A stretch of DNA of 64,000 nt, taken from Hymenobacter negativus (GTDB taxonomy: Bacteria > Bacteroidota > Bacteroidia > Cytophagales > Hymenobacteraceae). Both the position numbers and the translations under genes were made by a program. The notes below the pieces were generated by a model. The model was not told the origin of the DNA. It saw nothing but the letters and a program-made list of their open reading frames with translations, and did no database searches. Positions 9,924 through 17,393 of this stretch are shown piece by piece; positions within the stretch are counted from its first letter, which is position 1; each line of letters opens with the position of its first letter. The stretch spans positions 62,001 to 126,000 of the forward strand of contig NZ_JAEDAE010000008.1 in assembly GCF_016056375.1 (NCBI RefSeq), read 5' to 3'.

Positions 9924-11090
9924 TCACACCCGTACCCTGCTCGCCACCGCCGACACGCACAATCCCATGAAGGCAATCAGCGCAAACGACACCCGCAAAC
10001 TCGTGGCCCCGGCGATGAAACCGATAATCGGCGGCCCCAGCAGGAACCCGAAGAAGCCAATGGTGGACACTGCCGCCAGCGCCATGCCGGCCGACATGTG
10101 CGTGGACTTGCCCGCCGCCGAGTACACCAGCGGCACCACCGCCGACGTACCGAAGCCCACCAGCAGAAAGCCCAGCAACGCCGTGGGCAGCAGGGGCCAG
10201 GTCACGGCAATGCTCAAACCAGTAGCGGTGAGCAGGCCGCTGAGCTGAATCACGCGCTTCGAACCGAGGCGGTGGGCCAGCCAGTCGGCCCCGAAGCGGC
10301 CGGCCGCCATGGTGCTCATAAAGGCCGTGTAGCCCGCTCCCACCCAGTCCTTATCGGCCTGAATAACTTTTTTGAAATACACCCCACTCCAGTCGAACAT
10401 GGCCCCTTCGCAGATGAGCGCACAGAAGGCAATAGCCCCCAGGCCGAGCAGCTCCTTATCGGGTTTCACGAAGATTGGCTGGTCGGGGTCGACGCCGCTG
10501 TCTTCGCGCACGGTGTAGCCCGCGCTCACGGCCAGCCCGGTGAGAATAAACAGGGAAATGAAGATGAAATGCACGCCCGGCGGCACCGCGTGCCCAATCA
10601 TAAACGAGCCCACGGCCGCCGCCACAAACCCCGCCAAGCTCCACAACCCGTGAAACGAGGCCATGATGGGCTTATGCTGATACAGCCGCTCTACGCCTAC
10701 GGCCTGGGTATTGACTGCGATATTGGTGAGGTTGCCGCCCACACCAAACACAACCAGGCAGGGCAGCAACTGCCACAGGCTGCCGGCCCAGCCCAGCCCC
10801 AGCAGGGCGGTGGCATACAGCACCACGCCCCACAGTACCACGCGGCGGCTGCCGTTTTTGGCCACCAGCCAGCCCGCCAGCGGCAGCGACAGTAGCTGCC
10901 CCAGCGGAATGGTCAGCAGCACGCCGCCAAGCGCCGCTTCCGAAATGCACATCTTCTGCTGCACGCTCGGAATGCGCGAGGCCCAGCTGGCAAAGCACAA
11001 ACCCAATAAAAAAAACAGCGCCCCCACGGCCAGGCGGTGGGTTTTGCGGGAAACATAGCCGGCGGCCGGCGGCAACGAAATCATATCCAT
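9924..11090 (-). CDS. MFS transporter, YbjJ-like
   Basis: 388 residues from the ATG at 11090 (M-D-M-I-S-L-P). Twelve hydrophobic segments are visible. The opening G-L-C-F-A-S-W-A-S-R-I-P-S-V-Q motif and G-G-V-L-L-T-I-P-L-G-Q-L are typical of the YbjJ/FucP-like branch of the major facilitator superfamily, and M-A-S-F-H-G-L-W-S-L-A-G follows in the middle. Members have been linked to sugar or aromatic compound efflux; nothing here fixes the substrate. No partner gene lies next to it. About 195 bp without obvious features separates it from moaA. Confidence 0.8.
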   Translation of the reverse strand: MDMISLPPAAGYVSRKTHRLAVGALFFLLGLCFASWASRIPSVQQKMCISEAALGGVLLTIPLGQLLSLPLAGWLVAKNGSRRVVLWGVVLYATALLGLGWAGSLWQLLPCLVVFGVGGNLTNIAVNTQAVGVERLYQHKPIMASFHGLWSLAGFVAAAVGSFMIGHAVPPGVHFIFISLFILTGLAVSAGYTVREDSGVDPDQPIFVKPDKELLGLGAIAFCALICEGAMFDWSGVYFKKVIQADKDWVGAGYTAFMSTMAAGRFGADWLAHRLGSKRVIQLSGLLTATGLSIAVTWPLLPTALLGFLLVGFGTSAVVPLVYSAAGKSTHMSAGMALAAVSTIGFFGFLLGPPIIGFIAGATSLRVSFALIAFMGLCVSAVASRVRV

Positions 11091-11286
11091 TATTCCAAAA
11101 TCTGGTCGGCAATCAGCCGGCACCGGGGCTCCGGTTTCGGCAAATTACAAGCTGTCGCAACGCCGGCCAGCACGGCGAAGTTGCCTGTTTTGGAAAAGAG
11201 ATGTTCGTAGTTCAGCAAACGTTTCCAACTTCAACCCCCATGCTAATCAATTCAAAATAAATCACTTATACATCACAAGGCAGCAA

Positions 11287-12336
11287 CTATCCCCCAATCG
11301 TGGCCATGCTCTCGAAGCTGAGCTGGTGCAAGGGCCGCTGCCGCTCGGCCTCGAAGCCGTTGGCCGCCCGGTGGCGGAAGGCGGCCGAGAGCGCCGCTAT
11401 AATTTCCTCGTCGGATTTGCCGCCGCGCAGCAGAGCGCGGGTATCGAGCACGCCCTGGTCGTAGAGGCAGGTTTTGATGCCGCCCTCGGCTGTGAGGCGC
11501 AGGCGGTTGCAGGTGCCGCAGAAGGTGCGCGAGTAGGCTGCGATGATGCCCACCGTGCCCCGGTGCCCCGCGATGGTGTATTCCGAAGCCGTGGCCCCGG
11601 CCGCCATGCTCACCGGCAGCAGCGCCCCGAAATGGTCCTCCAGGAGCTGGCGAATGCGGACGTGGTTCCAGGGCAGCGAGGCGGGCCCGGCTTCGTGGCT
11701 GCCGCCGTTGAAGGGCATTTCTTCGATGAAGCGCACGTCCACGGGCAGGTCGCGGCTGAGGGCAGCCAGTGGAATGAGGGCATCGATGTTCTGGCCGTCC
11801 ATCACCACGGCATTGATTTTCACCTGAATACCGGCATCGAGCAGCGCGTGAAAGGTTTCCAGCACCTTGGGCAGCTCGTCGCGCCGCGTGATTTGGAAAA
11901 ACCGTTCGCGGTCCAGCGTATCGAGGCTGAGGTTCACTGCTTTGACGCCCAGGCGAGCCAGGGCGGGCACATGCGGCGCGGTGAGCACACCGTTGGTGGT
12001 CAGGCTGATGTCCTCAATACCCGGCAGCTGGGCCAGGCGCTCCATGAAAGGCACCAAATCGCGCCGCACGAAGGGCTCGCCGCCCGTCAGGCGCACTTTG
12101 CGCACGCCCAAGCCGGCCAGCAGGCCCGTGAGGCGCAGCATTTCCTCGTAGCTCAGCAGCTCGTGCCTGGGCATGTACTTGATGCCTTCCTCGGGCATGC
12201 AGTAGAAGCAACGCAGGTTGCAGCGGTCCGTCACGGCTAGGCGCAGGTATTCCAGCGGCCGGCCGTGCTGGTCGTAGAGCGGGGTGGCGGCCGGCGCGGC
12301 CGGGGCGAGGAGAGATGGAAGCACGTTTATCACCAA
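11287..12336 (-). CDS. moaA: GTP 3',8-cyclase MoaA
   Basis: 349 residues. Radical SAM enzyme that with MoaC converts GTP to cyclic pyranopterin monophosphate, the first step of Moco synthesis. The N-terminal cluster motif C-N-L-R-C-F-Y-C spans Cys39, Cys43 and Cys46 (CX3CX2C). A second cluster motif, C-G-T-C-N-R-L-R-L followed by K-T-C, lies near residues 270-290. The protein ends in Gly-Gly, which the family needs for activity. Length is near normal apart from an Ala/Pro-rich N-terminal 20 residues. It is divergent from moaD, so the 124-bp gap should hold both promoters. Confidence 0.95.
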   Translation of the reverse strand: MVINVLPSLLAPAAPAATPLYDQHGRPLEYLRLAVTDRCNLRCFYCMPEEGIKYMPRHELLSYEEMLRLTGLLAGLGVRKVRLTGGEPFVRRDLVPFMERLAQLPGIEDISLTTNGVLTAPHVPALARLGVKAVNLSLDTLDRERFFQITRRDELPKVLETFHALLDAGIQVKINAVVMDGQNIDALIPLAALSRDLPVDVRFIEEMPFNGGSHEAGPASLPWNHVRIRQLLEDHFGALLPVSMAAGATASEYTIAGHRGTVGIIAAYSRTFCGTCNRLRLTAEGGIKTCLYDQGVLDTRALLRGGKSDEEIIAALSAAFRHRAANGFEAERQRPLHQLSFESMATIGG

Positions 12337-12460
12337 TTTTGCCTGGCTGTACGTAAGACAGCCGGCTTGCGGTAAACCCCGGACGCGGGAAAGGTGTTCA
12401 GGCCACAGCCCCAGGCGCGGTCAGCGGCCGGGTTTCGCCCCAGAATTTACGTCGAAAGAT

Positions 12461-12703
12461 ATGTCATTAAAAGTCGCCCTCTTCGGCATCACCCGCGACA
12501 TTGTGGGTACATCCGTCATCGAGCTGCCGGCCCCCGCCCCCGCCACCGTGGGCGAGCTGCTGGCCGAAATGCGCCGCCAGTACCCCGCCCTGGGCGACCT
12601 GCGCAGCTGCGCCGTAGCCGTGAACAACGAGTACGCCACCAACGACCAGCCGCTGCACACGGTGGATGAAATTGCCCTCATCCCACCTGTAGCTGGCGGT
12701 TGA
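12461..12703 (+). CDS. moaD: Molybdopterin synthase sulfur carrier subunit MoaD
   Basis: 80 residues from the ATG at 12461 (M-S-L-K-V-A-L-F-G). It has a ubiquitin-like fold with the C-terminal P-P-V-A-G-G that is thiocarboxylated and donates sulfur to precursor Z. It pairs with MoaE, encoded 91 bp downstream on the same strand, as in the usual moaD-moaE order. The frame stays open upstream, but only this start gives family length. A GTAG-type inverted repeat lies in the moaD-moaE gap. Confidence 0.95.
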   Translation: MSLKVALFGITRDIVGTSVIELPAPAPATVGELLAEMRRQYPALGDLRSCAVAVNNEYATNDQPLHTVDEIALIPPVAGG

Positions 12704-12704
12704 G

Positions 12705-12787
12705 GTAGTGCGGACTTTTAGTCCGCGTGTGCATGATGCCAGAATAATTCTAAACATTTCGATTCGCGGACTAAACGTCCGTGCTAC
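12705..12787. repeat. Inverted GTAG-hairpin pair (REPIN-like)
   Basis: The left arm GTAGTGCGGACTTTTAGTCC is GTAG plus a CGGACT/AGTCCG hairpin. The right arm ends GTCCGTGCTAC, its inverse, with an AAAC/TTTT mismatch in the loop. It sits between moaD and moaE. Confidence 0.85.
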
Positions 12788-12794
12788 TGCCTGC

Positions 12795-13217
12795 ATGACC
12801 CCTCACCTCGCCATTACCGACCAGCCCATTGACATTGCCGCCGCCCTCGCGGCCGTGCAAACCGACACAGCCGGGGCGGTCAATTCCTTCATTGGCACGG
12901 TGCGCAACCAGTCGGGCGGGCGGCCGGTGCGCCGGCTGCACTACGAGTCCTACGACAGCATGGCCCTCACACAGCTGGGCCACGTCGTGGCGCAGGCTTA
13001 TGAGAAGTGGCCCATGCTGCAGGAAGTGGCCGTGGTGCATCGCAAAGGCACCTTGGAGCTGGGCGATGTGGCCGTGGTGGTAGCCGTGGCCACGCCGCAC
13101 CGCGCCGAGAGCTTCGCCGCCTGCCAGTTCATCATCGACACGCTGAAGCAGGTGGTGACCATCTGGAAGCGCGAGGAATATGAGGACGGGACCGAATGGG
13201 TGGCGGCGCACCCGTAA
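12795..13217 (+). CDS. moaE: Molybdopterin synthase catalytic subunit MoaE
   Basis: 140 residues from the ATG at 12795 (M-T-P-H-L-A-I). With MoaD it inserts two sulfurs into cyclic pyranopterin monophosphate. Family features seen: G-A-V-N-S-F-I-G-T-V-R-N, L-H-Y-E-S-Y-D-S-M-A, H-R-K-G-T-L-E-L-G-D and the active-site region T-I-W-K-R-E-E-Y-E-D-G, with the two catalytic lysines placed as expected. Length is normal. The gene follows moaD and ends next to an inverted repeat that separates it from a convergent barrel gene. Confidence 0.95.
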   Translation: MTPHLAITDQPIDIAAALAAVQTDTAGAVNSFIGTVRNQSGGRPVRRLHYESYDSMALTQLGHVVAQAYEKWPMLQEVAVVHRKGTLELGDVAVVVAVATPHRAESFAACQFIIDTLKQVVTIWKREEYEDGTEWVAAHP

Positions 13218-13230
13218 AACTTGATTCGGC

Positions 13231-13311
13231 TGTCAAGCTGAACGCAGTGAAGCATCTGAAAAAAGCCGTCGAGCCGCTTTTCTCAGATGCTTCACTGCGT
13301 TCAGCTTGACA
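13231..13311. repeat. Inverted repeat, TGTCAAGCTGAACGCAGTGAAGC family
   Basis: Arms of about 29 nt (TGTCAAGCTGAACGCAGTGA...) pair perfectly around a short loop. It lies between the convergent moaE and barrel-protein genes, where it could also act as a transcript end. Confidence 0.85.
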
Positions 13312-13321
13312 GAACAAACCT

Positions 13322-14014
13322 TTACTTGCTCGGAATCAGATACCCCAGCGAAAGCTGGAAGGCCGAGTGGCGGGCGTTTTTCAGGTCGCCGTTGAAGTAA
13401 GTGTTGTTGTCGGATTTCACGAAGTCGCTGAAGGCACCGGTGTAGCGCAGGCTCAGGCTGAGGCCGTTTTCGGCTTCGTAGCCCACGCCGGCCAGGTAGC
13501 CCAGCTCGTTGCGATTGAGGCCGCTCACGTCGGTTTTATTCTGGGTTTCGGTGGTGGTAGGCGTGCCACCCAGGGCGGGCGTGGTCGTGGTTTTGGTCTG
13601 GTTGTTGGCGCTTAGCAGGTAGGAATACTGCGGACCGGCCTCGAAAATCAGGCCTGAGGCGCGCACCTTCAGCAGCACCGGCACGTCGAGGTAGTTATAG
13701 TTCACCTTGCCTTCGCGCTGCTGCTTTGCTCCAAACAGGCCGGTGTATTCGGTGGGCTTGTTCTCGAAGCCCTTCTGCGAATACAGCACTTCGGGCTGCA
13801 CCGAGAAAAAGCCGTCAGAAGTGACGGGAATATTGAGCATGGCCCCGCCCAGGAAGCCGAATTTATTGTTATAGGTATCCTGATTCTGAATGTTGCCGGC
13901 CAGGTTAGAATAGTTGGCCCCGGCCCGCAGACCGATGCGGATGCTCTGGGCCTGGGCCGACGAAACAGCGGCCGTGGCCAGAAGCGTGGCGGCTAGAATG
14001 GTGCTTTTTTTCAT
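13322..14014 (-). CDS. Outer membrane beta-barrel protein, PorT-like
   Basis: 230 residues. A signal peptide (M-K-K-S-T-I-L-A-A-T-L-L-A-T-A-A-V-S-S-A, then Q-A-Q) is followed by alternating strands with aromatic ends: I-R-I-G-L-R-A-G-A-N-Y-S-N-L, F-F-S-V-Q-P-E-V-L-Y-S-Q-K-G-F, L-S-L-R-Y-T-G-A-F-S-D-F and Q-L-S-L-G-Y-L. This matches the eight-stranded barrel (PorT/OMP_b-brl_2) group common in Bacteroidota. A Thr-rich external loop lies near residues 128-150. No specific role can be read. It lies within the Moco region but has no evident functional link to it. Confidence 0.8.
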   Translation of the reverse strand: MKKSTILAATLLATAAVSSAQAQSIRIGLRAGANYSNLAGNIQNQDTYNNKFGFLGGAMLNIPVTSDGFFSVQPEVLYSQKGFENKPTEYTGLFGAKQQREGKVNYNYLDVPVLLKVRASGLIFEAGPQYSYLLSANNQTKTTTTPALGGTPTTTETQNKTDVSGLNRNELGYLAGVGYEAENGLSLSLRYTGAFSDFVKSDNNTYFNGDLKNARHSAFQLSLGYLIPSK

Positions 14015-14121
14015 CTTGATGATAGTAGGTTAAAAAATAGCCTCGGGGTAGCGACGTTCGAAAAGTGTGCCAACCCGCGTCATAAACGCATTTTATCCTC
14101 CGACAGATATGCCCGATGCTC

Positions 14122-14159
14122 ACAAAAAAGCCTGACGGCCACGGCGGCAGTCAGGCTTT
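14122..14159 (-). terminator. Rho-independent terminator after the MobB-like/MobA gene
   Basis: On the minus strand AAAGCCTGACTGCC pairs with GGCCGTCAGGCTTTTTT, a GC-rich stem followed by six T. It lies about 50 bp after the stop of the mobA-type gene. Confidence 0.8.
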
Positions 14160-14211
14160 CAGGCAATTGCTGAGCGAATATTTTTTAGCCACTCTGGCGC
14201 ACAGGCCAGGG

Positions 14212-15408
14212 TCAGCCAATGAGCTCCTGTTCGGCGGCGGCGCGCTCGGCGGGCGTGTTTACGTTGCGCAGCTCGGCGGGCGCGGGTGGTGCCAGCAGCT
14301 CGATATCGGAGTTAATCAGCGCCTTACGCGGGCAGGAGTAGCCCAGGCTCAGAAACCGCAGCAGCTGCCCGTAGCTGCGCGGCTCCCAAATGCTGACCAG
14401 CGGCTCCGGAAAGGCATCCCACGGGCTACGAAACGAGGTGGCCAGGCGCGCCGGCTGCCGGTTCGTCACCAGGTATTCCAGAGTTTCGCGGGTGAGGAAG
14501 GGCAAGTCGCAGGCCAGCACCAGCCAGGCCGCGTTGGGGTCGGCCTGGAAGGCGGAGAGGATGCCGCCCAGCGGGCCCAGGTTGAGGAAAGTATCGGGCA
14601 GGGCGGTGAGGCCGGCGGGCAGGTCAGCAGCCTGGTCGGGGCGCACGGAAACGCGCACATCGGGGCAGAATTCGGCCAGCAAAGCGGCGGTGTGCTGGCG
14701 TTGGTCGAGGCCGTGGTAGTGCAGGGCACCTTTGTCGGTTTGCATGCGCTCGCTACGGCCGCCGGCCAGCACCAGGCCACGCAGCACGGGCACCGCCAGC
14801 TGGTACCATTGCTTGATGAAGGCCGCTATTTTGGCCGTATCGTTCAGCGGCAGCACGGGCGGCAGCGGGGCGGCGCTGAGATGCTCCAGCAGCACGGCGG
14901 GCAGTTCGGTCTGGCCCCCGGCCAGCAGAATCAGGCGCACATCGGTGAGGCGGTCGAGCTTCTTATCGAGCGGCTTGCGCGGGTCGACGATGACCACCTG
15001 CTGGCGGGCGCGGAAGTGGTTGCCGTTCACCAGCACCACGCTTTCGTGGGCCAGCAGCTCGGGCTGCGAGAACCGGTCCAGCGCCCGTGTAAGGTTGAGC
15101 TGACGGTAGGTGATTTTATCTACCAGCTCAGCCGAAAGGCCGTTTTCGGCCACGTAAGGCACGGGCTTGGACGGGACCGCCGAAGCATCTTCGGCCGCTG
15201 CCGAATCGCCGGCGGCATGGTCGGCATCCACGTACCCAATGCGCAACTGCGGGGCCAGCAGCGGCAGCAGGCGGGCCACCAGCGTTTGAATGTCGCCGCA
15301 GGGCGCTCCTAAAATCGCCAGCTCGTGGCGGCCAAATTCGCCCATGTCGGGCCGGGCCAGGGTGGCGTGTTTAGTGCGCTGTACGGCTGAGTTCGCTAGA
15401 CTATCCAT
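14212..15408 (-). CDS. Fusion of MobB-like domain and MobA (Moco guanylyltransferase)
   Basis: 398 residues. The C-terminal half starts at V-L-A-G-G-R-S-E-R-M-Q-T-D-K-G-A-L (about 213-229), the nucleotide-binding motif of MobA, and contains L-G-P-L-G-G-I-L-S-A and V-L-A-C-D-L-P-F. MobA joins GMP to molybdopterin, making the MGD cofactor of the YdeP-type enzyme in this window. The N-terminal 200 residues look like MobB, but the expected P-loop (GxxxxGKT/S) is degraded to G-A-P-C-G-D-I-Q-T at 34-42, so GTPase activity is doubtful. Start 9 bp after moaC, so the two are one transcript. Confidence 0.85.
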   Translation of the reverse strand: MDSLANSAVQRTKHATLARPDMGEFGRHELAILGAPCGDIQTLVARLLPLLAPQLRIGYVDADHAAGDSAAAEDASAVPSKPVPYVAENGLSAELVDKITYRQLNLTRALDRFSQPELLAHESVVLVNGNHFRARQQVVIVDPRKPLDKKLDRLTDVRLILLAGGQTELPAVLLEHLSAAPLPPVLPLNDTAKIAAFIKQWYQLAVPVLRGLVLAGGRSERMQTDKGALHYHGLDQRQHTAALLAEFCPDVRVSVRPDQAADLPAGLTALPDTFLNLGPLGGILSAFQADPNAAWLVLACDLPFLTRETLEYLVTNRQPARLATSFRSPWDAFPEPLVSIWEPRSYGQLLRFLSLGYSCPRKALINSDIELLAPPAPAELRNVNTPAERAAAEQELIG

Positions 15409-15416
15409 GCTTGAAT

Positions 15417-15908
15417 TTACGAATTTTCGGCGCGATGGAAGTCTTTCTTGCCGCCGGTTTTCTCGATAAGCTGCACACTATCAATACTGATATCATGCGA
15501 AAACGCCTTGCACATGTCGTAAATGGTGAGGGCGGCCACGGTGGCCCCGGTCAGGGCTTCCATCTCCACGCCGGTGCGGCCGGTGACCACGGCGGTGCAC
15601 ACCACGCGCAGAGCGGCGGGACCGTCGGGCTCGATGGTGATGCTGCAATCGTCCAGCCCCAGGGGGTGACAGAGCGGGATGAGGTCGGCCGTTTTTTTCG
15701 CGCCCATGATGCCCGCCAGGATGGCCGTGTGAATAACCGGGCCCTTGTGCGAGGGCATTTCGCCGGCCTGTACGCGGCTCAGCAGCTCTTCGCCCAGCAC
15801 CACGCGGCAGTGGGCGCGGGCCACGCGGCGAGTGGGCGCTTTGGCGCCCACGTCCACCATTGTGGGCTGGTTGGCGGCGTTTACGTGGGTGAAATTCTTG
15901 GTCAGCAT
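15417..15908 (-). CDS. moaC: Cyclic pyranopterin monophosphate synthase MoaC
   Basis: 163 residues. It rearranges the 3',8-cyclo-GTP product of MoaA into cyclic pyranopterin monophosphate. The core motif A-G-I-M-G-A-K-K-T-A-D-L-I-P-L-C-H-P-L lies near residues 66-84, preceded by M-V-D-V and followed by G-R-T-G-V-E-M-E-A-L-T-G and Y-D-M-C-K-A. All are family-defining. It is the promoter-proximal gene of a pair with the mobA-type gene. Confidence 0.95.
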   Translation of the reverse strand: MLTKNFTHVNAANQPTMVDVGAKAPTRRVARAHCRVVLGEELLSRVQAGEMPSHKGPVIHTAILAGIMGAKKTADLIPLCHPLGLDDCSITIEPDGPAALRVVCTAVVTGRTGVEMEALTGATVAALTIYDMCKAFSHDISIDSVQLIEKTGGKKDFHRAENS

Positions 15909-15947
15909 AGAGTGTAGAGACGTGTGAAGGTGCTTGAGCGTTGGAGG

Positions 15948-16034
15948 TAGCGCGAACTTTCAGTTCGCGTCTCCGCGCCACTGGTAACGCTGGTCGTTCG
16001 GGGACGCGGAGACGCGAACTGAAAGTTCGCGCTA
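15948..16034. repeat. Perfect 30-bp inverted repeat with GTAG-type hairpin arms
   Basis: The left arm TAGCGCGAACTTTCAGTTCG continues to CGTCTCCGCG at 15977; the right arm (16005-16034) is its exact reverse complement. With the G before it, the left arm starts GTAG. Each arm also folds alone as CGCGAACT/AGTTCGCG. It separates the divergent moaC and reductase genes. Confidence 0.9.
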
Positions 16035-16165
16035 TGGCCCTTTGTTTCGGCGCAAACTATTGGGCCGGGCAGCCGTTTTCTACCCGGCACCGGGCCACAC
16101 AGCCCGCGCCTACTCCGGCAAACCCGCCGCGCCGGTCCATTTGGGCCGCGCTCTTTCCCCTATTT

Positions 16166-16211
16166 TATTATGAGCAATATCGCATTTTTATTATGAGCAA
16201 TATCGCATTAG
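16166..16211 (+). repeat. 23-bp tandem duplication of a start-codon region
   Basis: The block containing ATTATGAGCAATATCGCATT occurs twice with a 23-bp period (ATGs at 16170 and 16193). The first ATG is out of frame and makes an eight-codon ORF whose TGA overlaps the second ATG (ATGA). Confidence 0.9.
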
Positions 16212-17260
16212 TCGTGGGTGCCAGCGGCATCATCGGCAGCAACCTGGCCCAGGAACTGCTGGCCCACAACTGGACTACCTACGGCCTGGCCCGCCGGCCC
16301 GATGCCAGCATTCCTGGCCTGCAACCCGTGGCCGCTGATTTGATGAACCCCGCCAGCCTCGAAAGCGCCCTGGCCGACATTCGCCCTACGCACGTATTCA
16401 TTACCAGCTGGATGCGCCAAGACACCGAGGCCGAAAACATCCGCGTGAACAGCGCCATGGTGCGCAACCTGCTGGCCGTGCTGGGCCCGAAACATTCGGT
16501 GCAGCACGTGGCCCTCGTCACGGGCCTGAAGCACTACTTGGGGCCGTTTGAGGCCTACGTGAGCGGGGGCGTGCCGCCGCCCACGCCGCTGCGCGAGTCG
16601 CAGCCCCGGCTGGCCCTCGACAACTTTTACTACGCCCAGGAAGACGAGGTGTACGCCGCAGCTGAGCGCGACGGCTTCACTTGGAGCATTCACCGGCCAC
16701 ATACCATCATCGGCAAGGCCGTGGGCAACCTCATGAATCTGGGCACCACGCTGGCCGTGTACGCCAGCATCTGTAAGGAAACGGGGCGGCCCTTCCGCTG
16801 GCCTGGCTCGCAGGCGCAGTGGGAAGGCTTGTCGGACGTGACCGATGCCCACGTTATTGCCAAGCAGCTGGTGTGGGCCGCCACCACCAAGGCCGCCCGC
16901 AACGAGGCCTACAATGTGGTGAACGGCGACGTGTTCCGCTGGAGCCAGTTGTGGGGCCGCCTGGCCGGATGGTTCGGCGTGGAAGCTGCGGGTTTCGATG
17001 GCACCATTCATCCGCTGGAAGCCGAGCTGGCTCAGGATGCGGACATCTGGCGCGAAATTGCCACTAAGCACGGCTTGGCCGAGCCAGATTTGAACCGCCT
17101 CGCCTCGCCCTGGCACACCGATTTGGATTTGGGCCGGCCCATTGAAGTGATGACGGACATGGCCAACAGCCGCAAGCGCGGCTTCACCGTGTTCCAAAGC
17201 ACCGAAGACTCGTTCTTCGACTTGTTCGCGCAGCTGCATCAGGACCGGCTGATTCCGTAA
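16193..17260 (+). CDS. SDR-family reductase, PRISE-like (progesterone 5-beta-reductase/iridoid synthase group)
   Basis: 355 residues from the ATG at 16193 (M-S-N-I-A-L-V-V-G-A-S-G-I-I-G). The Rossmann motif G-A-S-G-I-I-G and the L-A-R-R-P-D stretch fit an NADPH-dependent extended SDR. V-T-G-L-K-H-Y-L-G-P-F-E-A-Y, N-F-Y-Y-A-Q-E-D and W-S-I-H-R-P-H-T-I-I-G are typical of the PRISE group, which reduces activated C=C bonds in enones; bacterial substrates are mostly unknown. It has no clear partner among the Moco genes. A duplicated start region with a tiny upstream ORF precedes it. Confidence 0.8.
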   Translation: MSNIALVVGASGIIGSNLAQELLAHNWTTYGLARRPDASIPGLQPVAADLMNPASLESALADIRPTHVFITSWMRQDTEAENIRVNSAMVRNLLAVLGPKHSVQHVALVTGLKHYLGPFEAYVSGGVPPPTPLRESQPRLALDNFYYAQEDEVYAAAERDGFTWSIHRPHTIIGKAVGNLMNLGTTLAVYASICKETGRPFRWPGSQAQWEGLSDVTDAHVIAKQLVWAATTKAARNEAYNVVNGDVFRWSQLWGRLAGWFGVEAAGFDGTIHPLEAELAQDADIWREIATKHGLAEPDLNRLASPWHTDLDLGRPIEVMTDMANSRKRGFTVFQSTEDSFFDLFAQLHQDRLIP

Positions 17261-17274
17261 GCGCCGCGCAGGCA

Positions 17275-17367
17275 GAACGTCATGCCGAGCGCAGCGTAGC
17301 ATCTTTACCGCAATAATTGATTTTACTATTGCGGTAAAGATGCTACGCTGCGCTCGGCATGACGTTC
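17275..17367. repeat. Perfect 41-bp inverted repeat
   Basis: Arms at 17275-17315 and 17327-17367 are exact reverse complements with an 11-nt loop. The outer part is GTCATGCCGAGCGCAGCGTA, the family motif seen at other sites here. It lies between two same-strand genes. Confidence 0.92.
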
Positions 17368-17393
17368 GTTTTTAATTCTTAACTCACCCACCC

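Noticed and set aside
12340..12460. Possible Moco riboswitch between moaA and moaD
   Set aside because: GC-rich stems can be drawn, but the conserved Moco element core is not present.
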